DNA of 13,258 bases. Origin: Thermoplasmata archaeon. Lineage in GTDB: Archaea > Thermoplasmatota > Thermoplasmata > SG8-5 > JAGLSY01. Below the pieces are notes generated by a model. It worked only from the letters and a program-made list of their open reading frames with translations, was not told where the DNA came from and ran no database searches. A program made the position numbers and the translations under genes. Below, in pieces: positions 7,255-13,258 of the stretch (the first letter of the stretch is position 1; each line of letters opens with the position of its first letter). Location of the stretch: the NCBI GenBank assembly GCA_023137005.1, contig JAGLQE010000019.1:1-13258 (forward strand), written 5' to 3'.

Positions 7255-8319
7255 ATGGATCTCTATGAATTCATTGAATATTTCATCACCATGGTCATAG
7301 GCTGGATAGACCAATGGGTACCGTCCCAATTGGATTTCCTTATAGCTGATACAGCGATACACGCCTATGTTGTTCTTGGTATGGGCGCTTTTATCATGGT
7401 CATCGCCCTTTTGAACGTTGTCATGATGATATGGGTGGAAAGGAAGTTCATCGCAAGGCTAATGGACCGTCGCGGTCCTACAGAGGTTGGCTTTGCTGGT
7501 CTACTTCAGAACGTGGCCGACGGGTTGAAACTTTTCCTGAAGGAGGTTATCCATCCTCAGGGAACAGACCGCTTTGTCTATGCCATGTCCCTTGTCCTGT
7601 ATATTGGATCCTCCGTAACCGTGCTGGCTCTCGTACCAATGAGCGACCGCTTCTTCATGGCCGATGTTCAGGGAGGGGTCTTCATGATCTTTGCCATATT
7701 CACTTTGGCTCCCTTCTTCATTTTCGTGGCCGCATGGTCCCAGAACAATAAGTTCAGTCTTATTGGCGGTATGCGTTCCGCGGCCCAGATGATCAGTTAC
7801 GAGATCCCGCTCATGCTCTCGGTCGTCGGTGTCGTTCTCATGGCTGGCTCCCTCAGTATTTCCACGATAGTCCATGCCCAGCAGAGTATCTGGTTCATCA
7901 TTCCATCTTTCTTGGGATTCTTCATCTTCATCATCGGCATGCTGGCCGAGGTAGAGAGGACTCCCTTCGATCTTCCAGAGGCAGAAGCCGAATTAGTTGA
8001 AGGGTGGACGACCGAATTCGGAAGTATCCGATTCGGCCTCATCATGTTCGTCGCCTACCTTCGCGGCTATGTTGGTTGTGCACTGGCTGTCTTCCTCTTT
8101 TTCGGAGGCTGGAATGGTGTACTGCTCGAGTACATACCACCAGAGGTATGGTTCATGGGCAAGGTCTACATCCTCTTCATGATCTGGGTCTGGCTCAGGG
8201 CCTCGGTCCCGAGGATCAGGATAGACCAGTTACTCGAGATCGGTTGGAAGAGACTTCTTCCACTAGCCTTTGTCAATATAGTTGTCGCAGTCATATTCTT
8301 CGAAATGGGGTGGATCTGA
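7255..8319 (+). CDS. nuoH: Complex I membrane subunit H (NuoH/FpoH)
   Basis: NuoH links the peripheral arm to the proton-pumping arm and forms part of the quinone (or methanophenazine) cavity. The 354-residue protein has about eight hydrophobic segments and the family signatures WVERKFIARLMDRRGP (60-75), GLLQNVADGLKLFLKE (82-97), SYEIPLMLS (181-189) and EVERTPFDLPEAEAELVEG (232-250), including the acidic loop residues D239, E242, E244, E246 and E254. The start is ATG 7255 with GGAGG seven nt before it; the longer reading frame from 7171 is only leader sequence. In most homologues a Glu-Tyr pair follows the loop (GEY/AEY); here the Glu position appears to be A267. This gene opens the operon and its stop overlaps the nuoI start by 1 nt. 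Confidence 0.96.
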   Translation: MDLYEFIEYFITMVIGWIDQWVPSQLDFLIADTAIHAYVVLGMGAFIMVIALLNVVMMIWVERKFIARLMDRRGPTEVGFAGLLQNVADGLKLFLKEVIHPQGTDRFVYAMSLVLYIGSSVTVLALVPMSDRFFMADVQGGVFMIFAIFTLAPFFIFVAAWSQNNKFSLIGGMRSAAQMISYEIPLMLSVVGVVLMAGSLSISTIVHAQQSIWFIIPSFLGFFIFIIGMLAEVERTPFDLPEAEAELVEGWTTEFGSIRFGLIMFVAYLRGYVGCALAVFLFFGGWNGVLLEYIPPEVWFMGKVYILFMIWVWLRASVPRIRIDQLLEIGWKRLLPLAFVNIVVAVIFFEMGWI

Positions 8320-9071
8320 TGGTCGAATTTAGAACAAGATCAACAACCGACAGGCCCGTAACAAGGAAGCCTGGATTTGCGAATGGAATCGGTGGCTTTG
8401 TAAAGTTGGTCGCCAAGCCCATGGGTGTTTCCATGAAGCAGTTCTTCAAGAGCTTCGTACATCCGACCACTCTCATGTACCCGAAGGAGAGACCGGATGC
8501 CCAGGTGGAATTGAAGCCCGAGCATCGCTTCGGTGTCGAGGGTTGCTGGGAATTCTTCAGAGGATGCCATGCACTGGACGAGACATTGTGCGTTAGCTGT
8601 GGCCTTTGTGAGAAGGTGTGCCCGAATAATTGCATAATCCTTGTAGATCATGAGGGAAGGATGCTTCCAGGTGTGGACCAGTCAAGGTGCATGTTCTGCA
8701 CAATGTGTGTGGAGATATGCCCCAAGGACGCTCTGGGAATGACCCATGATTATGATGTATCTGGCTTCACAAGAGAGGAGCTTTACCGTTCCCCGGCTGT
8801 CCTGATATCCCGCAAGGGAGACCTGAGGAGACCGGATCTGTCACCTCATGTGATCGAGTACCCGGAGATAGAGCTGGATGGTTGCATCGGCTGTGGCATC
8901 TGTGCCAAGGAATGCCCGCCCGGAGCTCTTGAGATGTACGAGCTGGAGCCCGCTTCTGAAGGTAAAAAGGCCGTGAAGAAGCCCAGACTGACAAAGGATA
9001 TTTGCGTCAGTTGTGGCATATGCGAGTCAAAGTGTCCCAAATTCGTTATAGAGATGAAAGGGGGTGTATGA
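8319..9071 (+). CDS. nuoI: NuoI-like subunit with four [4Fe-4S] motifs
   Basis: NuoI carries the two [4Fe-4S] clusters that lead electrons towards NuoB and quinone. The N-terminal part (TTLMYPKERPD near 50-60, FRGCHALDETLC near 80-91) matches the family, with clusters at C91/C94/C97/C101 and C124/C127/C130/C134. About 50 residues later a second ferredoxin-like pair follows: C189/C192/C195/C199 and C229/C232/C235/C239, each in a CxxCxxCxxxCP motif. The protein is 250 residues, against about 130-180 for usual NuoI. The start is ATG 8319, sharing one base with the nuoH stop; a longer upstream frame lies inside nuoH and is not real. The extra domain could be an electron entry point, for example from ferredoxin, but that is inference. 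Confidence 0.93.
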   Translation: MVEFRTRSTTDRPVTRKPGFANGIGGFVKLVAKPMGVSMKQFFKSFVHPTTLMYPKERPDAQVELKPEHRFGVEGCWEFFRGCHALDETLCVSCGLCEKVCPNNCIILVDHEGRMLPGVDQSRCMFCTMCVEICPKDALGMTHDYDVSGFTREELYRSPAVLISRKGDLRRPDLSPHVIEYPEIELDGCIGCGICAKECPPGALEMYELEPASEGKKAVKKPRLTKDICVSCGICESKCPKFVIEMKGGV

Positions 9072-9101
9072 ATGAATTCGTTTACACTCATCATTCAACT
9101 A

Positions 9102-9127
9102 ATAACCTCCAAATTTATGGAGGTTAT
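9102..9127 (+). promoter_or_regulatory. Hairpin hiding the nuoJ1 ribosome binding site
   Basis: ATAACCTCC (9102-9110) is the exact reverse complement of GGAGGTTAT (9119-9127), giving a 9-bp stem with an 8-nt loop. The 3' strand contains the only good ribosome binding site (GGAGGT, 9119-9124), six nt before the nuoJ1 ATG at 9131. The 59-nt spacer holding it is the only real gap among otherwise overlapping or abutting genes of the operon. Closed, the hairpin should block initiation; ribosomes moving through it would open it. Confidence 0.6.
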
Positions 9128-9130
9128 GTA

Positions 9131-9403
9131 ATGGATTTTCAACTATTATCATTCTACGTGATAGGGGCCATGATCCTTGTTTCCGCCCTGCAGGTGCTGA
9201 GATCGAGAGAGATCATCCACAGTGTTATGTGGTTGGGATTGACCTTCATTGGTATATCCGGTCTTTTCATACTGCTGAATGCTGAATACCTGGCCATCGT
9301 GCAGATACTCATCTATGCCGGAGCTATAACTATACTCATACTCTTCGCGGTCATGCTGACCCGGAGAGAGATCATGAATAAAGAAGGGGGTGAGGAAGAA
9401 TGA
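9131..9403 (+). CDS. nuoJ: Complex I membrane subunit J, N-terminal half
   Basis: The 90-residue protein corresponds to the first three membrane helices of NuoJ: SFYVIGAMILVSALQVL (7-23), SVMWLGLTFIGISGLFILL (31-49) and AIVQILIYAGAITILILFAVML (55-76). The last includes Y62 at the position of the conserved Tyr in the pi-bulge helix. NuoJ helps form the E-channel region next to NuoH, K and A. The C-terminal half is the next gene, as in several archaeal Nuo/Fpo operons. I chose ATG 9131, preceded by GGAGGT at 9119. An in-frame ATG at 9068 overlapping the nuoI stop (ATGA) would add 21 mostly polar residues unlike the family. Confidence 0.93.
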   Translation: MDFQLLSFYVIGAMILVSALQVLRSREIIHSVMWLGLTFIGISGLFILLNAEYLAIVQILIYAGAITILILFAVMLTRREIMNKEGGEEE

Positions 9404-9633
9404 GCAGCCTAGCCAAGATGATCAAGCCTATTTCAGTGCTCGTGCTCCTGATATTGATGCTCTTCATCATCACCCAAACACAATTTGAGTCGGATTCCGT
9501 TCAGGAATCATCAATGACCGATCTGGGTACCAGCCTCTTCGAGGTCTATTACCTGCCCTTCGTGCTACTATCACTGGTGCTTGTCGCGGCCATGATGGGC
9601 GCTGTATTCATAGCAAAGGAGAGAGACGAATGA
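9400..9633 (+). CDS. Complex I membrane subunit J, C-terminal half
   Basis: The 77-residue protein has two hydrophobic segments (about 9-25 and 50-72). Its second half, DLGTSLFEVYYLPFVLLSLV followed by LVAAMMGAVFIAK, matches the end of full-length NuoJ (LGxxLFxxYxLPFExxSxLLLVAMxGAIxLA). It is therefore the C-terminal part of NuoJ as a separate gene, not a frameshift artefact: it has its own start (ATG 9400 overlapping the previous stop by 4 nt) and its own ribosome binding site (GGTGAGG just upstream). It should pair with the preceding protein in the membrane. Confidence 0.9.
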   Translation: MSSLAKMIKPISVLVLLILMLFIITQTQFESDSVQESSMTDLGTSLFEVYYLPFVLLSLVLVAAMMGAVFIAKERDE

Positions 9634-9932
9634 TACCACTTACTCATTACCTGATATTGTCGGCCATGCTCTTCTGCATCGGTATGTACGGTGTTCTGAC
9701 CAAGAAGAACGCTATCTACGTGCTCATGTCCATCGAGATCATGCTCAATGCAGTGAATATCAATTTCGTAGCTTTCTCCGCCTACTCTGGAGATGTATCT
9801 GGACAGATATTCGCCCTTTTCTCCATCGCACTTGCAGCCGCAGAGGTCGCCATCGGGCTGGCCATATTCCTACTGTTGTACAAGAGGTACGGCACGGTGG
9901 AATTGCAGAAAATAAGATTGCTGAGGTGGTAA
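9630..9932 (+). CDS. nuoK: Complex I membrane subunit K (NuoK, MrpC-like)
   Basis: The 100-residue protein has three membrane helices, the usual NuoK length. Both membrane glutamates needed for proton transfer in the family are in place: E36 in LMSIEIMLNAVNINF and E72 in AAAEVAIGLAIF. It starts at ATG 9630, overlapping the previous stop by 4 nt. It lies between the split nuoJ and nuoL, the standard order. Confidence 0.97.
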   Translation: MIPLTHYLILSAMLFCIGMYGVLTKKNAIYVLMSIEIMLNAVNINFVAFSAYSGDVSGQIFALFSIALAAAEVAIGLAIFLLLYKRYGTVELQKIRLLRW

Positions 9933-9933
9933 A

Positions 9934-11883
9934 ATGAATCCAACAGAATTAGCATATTTATTGGTCATCATACCCTTCATCGGGTTCTTGATAGTTGCCT
10001 TCTTCGGAAACAAGATGAAGGAAGGCGGTGCATACCTGGCCATTGCGAGTGTAGCCTCAACCCTGGTCCTGTCCATACTCATATTGTTCGACGTAATGGA
10101 GAACGGTTCCTACGAGGTATCCATGAACTGGGTGGCTGGTACTGGTCTTGAGGTCGGGATGTTCATCGACAGTTTAACAGCATTGATGCTCATCGTGGTC
10201 ACATTCGTGTCCACGATGGTCGTTATCTACTCTATAGGCTATATGCACGACGACCCATCCAAGAGAAGGTACTACGCCGAGATATGCCTCTTCGTGGGCT
10301 CCATGCTGGGACTGATCCTGGCCAATAATTTCCTGTTGATGTTCATCTTCTGGGAATTGGTCGGTGTCTGTTCATACCTGCTCATTGGTTTCTGGTATCA
10401 GAAGCCGGCCGCGGCGAGCGCGGCCAAGAAAGCCTTCCTGGTCACCAGGATCGGGGATGTCCTATTCCTCACTGGTATCGCCATACTTTATGTCAAGTAT
10501 GGAACATTGAACTTCACCGAACTCGAGCATCTAATGGGACATGATGTTCAGGGACTTCTGCTTCCCGCCCTTCTCCTATTCTGTGGAGCAGTGGGCAAGA
10601 GTGCGCAGTTCCCATTACATGTTTGGTTACCCAATGCCATGGAAGGACCCACAACCGTCAGTGCCCTTATACACGCGGCCACCATGGTGAATGCGGGTAT
10701 TTACCTGGTAGCCAGGTCGTACTTCATCCTGGAGCACGTGCCGGATGCCTTCCTCGTGATAGCCGTCATCGGTGGTATAACCGCCCTCATGGCAGCCACT
10801 ATGGCCCTTGTCCAGTATGATATCAAAGGAGTACTCGCTTATTCCACCATCAGTCAATTGGGATACATGATGCTAGCCCTAGGAGCTGGGGTACATGCCT
10901 ATGGTTATACCGCGGGTATGTTCCATCTGATGAACCACGCCTTCTTCAAGGCTCTACTATTCCTGGCTGCTGGTAGCGTCATTCACGCTGTTGGATCCAA
11001 TGACATGAGGATAATGGGTGGTTTGCACAAGCATATGAAGATCACTTCGATCACCATGCTGATAGGCTCTTTATCCATAGCGGGTTTCCCCTTCTTCAGC
11101 GGCTTTTTCAGTAAAGATGAGGTTCTCGCATCGGTCTGGCACGCGGCCGCGGACAATAATATTTATTATCTACTCTATGCGATGGGAGTCTTCACCGCTT
11201 TCCTCACAGCTTTCTACATCTTCCGTATGTGGTACATGACATTCGCTGGTAAGCAGAGGGGGGATTATCATCCTCATGAGTCGCCCAAGACAATGACCGT
11301 GCCATTGATGATACTGGCTGTATTGGCTGCAGGAGCGGGATTCATCTTCTTCTTTGGCTTCCAGGACTTCGTATACTTCGGTCACGCACCCCATCTCACC
11401 ATCTCCCATATGTTCGAGATGTGGCAGACCTGGGTCTCAATAGCCGCGGGTCTCAGTGGTATCGGACTTGCGACCCTCATTTACTACAAGGGAACCATCT
11501 CTCCAAGGACATTCACTGCAGGGCCTGGCCGCAGGGCCATCCGCAGAGTCCTGGAGATGAAGTACTACATGGACGAGTTCTATATGTGGATCGCCCAGAA
11601 GATCATCTATGGCGGTTCTCTCGTGATGGACAAGTTCGATGGAAAGGTCATCGACGGTGCCATCAATGGAATATCCAGTGGCGGTATAGCTCTGGGTCAC
11701 GCATCCAATTCATTTGACAAGAATGCCATAGACGGTACAGTGAACGGCCTCAGTAAGGGCAGCTTTATTGGCGGCAAATTACTATGGAAGATGCAGAGTG
11801 GCAGGGTGCAGGACTACGCCTCACTAATGATACTGGGTGTGGTCGGGCTTGTAATTCTCATGTTGCTGATGGGGGTGGTCTAG
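9934..11883 (+). CDS. nuoL: Complex I proton-pumping subunit L (NuoL, MrpA-like)
   Basis: NuoL is the distal antiporter-like pump. The 649-residue protein has the expected many membrane helices with key charged residues: E141 in FIFWELVGVCSYLLIG, K222 in GAVGKSAQFPLHVWLP followed by AMEGPTTVSALIHAATMV, K298 in YDIKGVLAYSTISQLG, H331/H335/K339 in the FHLMNHAFFKALLFL helix and K394 in GFFSKDEVL. After about residue 550 come the lateral amphipathic helix and the final membrane helix. This region contains a 26-residue tandem repeat (FDGKVIDGAINGISSGG at 568, FDKNAIDGTVNGLSKGS at 594). It starts at ATG 9934 with a GAGGTGGT ribosome binding site that runs into the nuoK stop. Confidence 0.97.
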   Translation: MNPTELAYLLVIIPFIGFLIVAFFGNKMKEGGAYLAIASVASTLVLSILILFDVMENGSYEVSMNWVAGTGLEVGMFIDSLTALMLIVVTFVSTMVVIYSIGYMHDDPSKRRYYAEICLFVGSMLGLILANNFLLMFIFWELVGVCSYLLIGFWYQKPAAASAAKKAFLVTRIGDVLFLTGIAILYVKYGTLNFTELEHLMGHDVQGLLLPALLLFCGAVGKSAQFPLHVWLPNAMEGPTTVSALIHAATMVNAGIYLVARSYFILEHVPDAFLVIAVIGGITALMAATMALVQYDIKGVLAYSTISQLGYMMLALGAGVHAYGYTAGMFHLMNHAFFKALLFLAAGSVIHAVGSNDMRIMGGLHKHMKITSITMLIGSLSIAGFPFFSGFFSKDEVLASVWHAAADNNIYYLLYAMGVFTAFLTAFYIFRMWYMTFAGKQRGDYHPHESPKTMTVPLMILAVLAAGAGFIFFFGFQDFVYFGHAPHLTISHMFEMWQTWVSIAAGLSGIGLATLIYYKGTISPRTFTAGPGRRAIRRVLEMKYYMDEFYMWIAQKIIYGGSLVMDKFDGKVIDGAINGISSGGIALGHASNSFDKNAIDGTVNGLSKGSFIGGKLLWKMQSGRVQDYASLMILGVVGLVILMLLMGVV

Positions 11884-13258
11884 TGGCTTTCGCAGATCTA
11901 CCATTATTGACCATTACACTACTCATACCGATCATCGGCACACTCGTGGTCTTCTTCATGAAGAAGGCGGAGGATGCCAAAAAGATAGCACTGGCCTTTT
12001 CAATTGTGCCTCTGGTATTATCCATCTTGATCTGGCTTTCCTTCGAGACCGGAGGCGGCTACCAGTTCATGGAATCTCATACCTGGATAGAGTCCATCGG
12101 TATCTCCTACACAGTGGGAATAGATGGATTAAGCCTTCCAATGCTCTTCCTGACCACGCTTCTCATTCCCTTGTCGATAATCTTCGCCTGGGATACCAAG
12201 ACACGTCAGAAGGAGTTCTTCGGTCTGATCCTCCTCATCGAGGTCGGTCTTATTGGAGTGTTCCTTTCGCTGGACTTCTTCCTGTTCTACATATTCTGGG
12301 AACTGGTCCTCATACCCATGTACTTCTTCATAGGTATCTGGGGTGGGCCGAGGAAGCACTATGCGGCCATTAAATTCTTCATATTCACCCATGTTGGAAG
12401 TGTGATAATGCTTCTGGCCATCTTCGCCATGTACTTCAAGGCGGGGGATGTCCTGGGCTATGCGACCTTCAATATGGAGACCATCGCATCCATCAGCCCC
12501 AATTTCCCACTGGCCTTCCAGGGTGTGGCCTTCCTAGCCTTCCTTTTCGGCTTCGCGGTCAAGATGCCCGCAGTACCCTTCCACACTTGGTTGCCCGACG
12601 CTCACGTCGAGGCGCCCACAGCTGGTTCCGTGCTATTGGCCGGAGTAATGCTGAAGATGGGCGGATACGGTCTGTTCAGGGTCGGCATCGGCATGCTTCC
12701 TGATGGAGCCGTGGAATATTACTGGGTGATGGCGGCTCTGGGTGTTGTTGGAATGATCTACGGTGCACTGATCTGTCTGGCACAGGTGGACCTGAAGAAG
12801 ATGATAGCCTACTCCAGTGTGAGCCACATGGGTTTCGTACTTCTGGGCGCATCGGCCCTCAATGTCATTGGGGTTGCTGGTGGAATATACCAGATGTTCA
12901 CCCACGGCCTGGTCACGGCATTGCTTTTCATGATGTGCGGTGTCATACACCATAAGACTGGCACTCGAGACATTCCCAAGCTGAGTGGCCTTATCACGAA
13001 GATGCCGCAGGCATCCGTCATACTCATAATTGGTTTCCTGGCCTCCCTGGGTCTTCCAGGCATGGCGGGCTTTGTCAGTGAATTGATGGTCTTCATCGGG
13101 GCCTTTGAGGCATATTCGATATTCATCATCATACCCTTGATATCACTGGCCATCGGCGCGGCTTACTATATCTGGACACTTCAGAGAGTGCTCTTCGGTG
13201 ACTTCAACAAGGCGCTGGGTAATGTGACGGACCTGGAGAAATATGAATTGATACCATT
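11883..13258 (+). CDS. nuoM: Complex I proton-pumping subunit M (NuoM, MrpD-like), 3' end beyond the window
   Basis: The frame stays open for 458 codons to the window edge; about 40-50 more residues are expected from the usual length near 500. It starts at GTG 11883, overlapping the nuoL TAG by 1 nt, with GGTGGT just upstream. Pump residues are present: E140 in YIFWELVLIPMYFFIG, K227 in GFAVKMPAVPFHTWLPDAH, the NuoM signature VEAPTAGSVLLAGVMLKMGG (K258), DLKKMIAYSSVSHMG (304-317), H341 in the FTHGLVTALLF helix and E400 in GFVSELMVF. The VEAPTAGSVLLAG form separates it from NuoL (MEGPTTVSALIHA) and NuoN. nuoN would be expected next. Confidence 0.96.
   Translation, partial: MAFADLPLLTITLLIPIIGTLVVFFMKKAEDAKKIALAFSIVPLVLSILIWLSFETGGGYQFMESHTWIESIGISYTVGIDGLSLPMLFLTTLLIPLSIIFAWDTKTRQKEFFGLILLIEVGLIGVFLSLDFFLFYIFWELVLIPMYFFIGIWGGPRKHYAAIKFFIFTHVGSVIMLLAIFAMYFKAGDVLGYATFNMETIASISPNFPLAFQGVAFLAFLFGFAVKMPAVPFHTWLPDAHVEAPTAGSVLLAGVMLKMGGYGLFRVGIGMLPDGAVEYYWVMAALGVVGMIYGALICLAQVDLKKMIAYSSVSHMGFVLLGASALNVIGVAGGIYQMFTHGLVTALLFMMCGVIHHKTGTRDIPKLSGLITKMPQASVILIIGFLASLGLPGMAGFVSELMVFIGAFEAYSIFIIIPLISLAIGAAYYIWTLQRVLFGDFNKALGNVTDLEKYELIP

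Noticed and set aside
8004..8318. 105-codon N-terminal extension of nuoI lying inside nuoH
   Set aside because: It overlaps the conserved nuoH coding sequence and is Arg/His/Ser-rich; ATG 8319 with the TGATG junction is the natural start.
9131..9633. nuoJ broken by a frameshift
   Set aside because: The two halves have a clean ATGA overlap and a ribosome binding site for the second part, and split nuoJ is known in archaea.
1..13258. CRISPR arrays, insertion sequences, phage or integrase genes
   Set aside because: No regularly spaced repeats, transposase-like frames or terminal inverted repeats were seen; gene content is housekeeping.

Overview
The window looks archaeal, probably euryarchaeal and possibly from a Thermoplasmata-like lineage (the lineage is inference). 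The evidence is a gatE-gatD pair, which encodes the archaea-specific Glu-tRNA(Gln) amidotransferase, TATA-box promoters placed about 25 nt before likely transcription starts, GGAGG/GGTGA-type ribosome binding sites, and a complex I operon with nuoJ split into two genes. All genes are on the + strand.

Region 1 (1-578) is the tail of a GmhA-like phosphoheptose isomerase overlapping a GmhB-like HAD phosphatase. This suggests synthesis of an activated heptose for a cell-surface glycan. Region 2 (649-3567) is a large signalling NTPase. It has an AAA/STAND-type ATPase whose Walker A and Walker B are separated by a roadblock/profilin-like insert, followed by about 450 residues of TPR-type helices.

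Region 3 (3568-7030) starts with a strong TATA box. It is followed by a 24-nt shrunken copy of a tRNA, then an atypical 70-nt tRNA-like gene (apparent anticodon UUG, Gln), then gatE and gatD overlapping by 4 nt. A tRNA that looks like tRNA-Gln and the enzyme that makes Gln-tRNA(Gln) thus seem to share one promoter.

Region 4 (7031-13258) is a complex I (Nuo/Fpo-type) membrane-arm operon, nuoH-I-J1-J2-K-L-M, which runs off the window inside nuoM. It begins at nuoH with its own promoter and a structured leader of about 85 nt. NuoI carries four instead of two [4Fe-4S] motifs. The only sizeable gap inside the operon, before nuoJ1, contains a perfect 9-bp hairpin that hides the nuoJ1 ribosome binding site. 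No genes for nuoA, B, C, D or an NADH module lie upstream, so the peripheral arm must be encoded elsewhere or downstream.

I found no CRISPR array, insertion sequence, attachment site or replication origin. The points most worth a second look are the tRNA/mini-tRNA leader of gatED, the RNA structures in the nuo operon, the four-cluster NuoI and the sensor insert in the NTPase.
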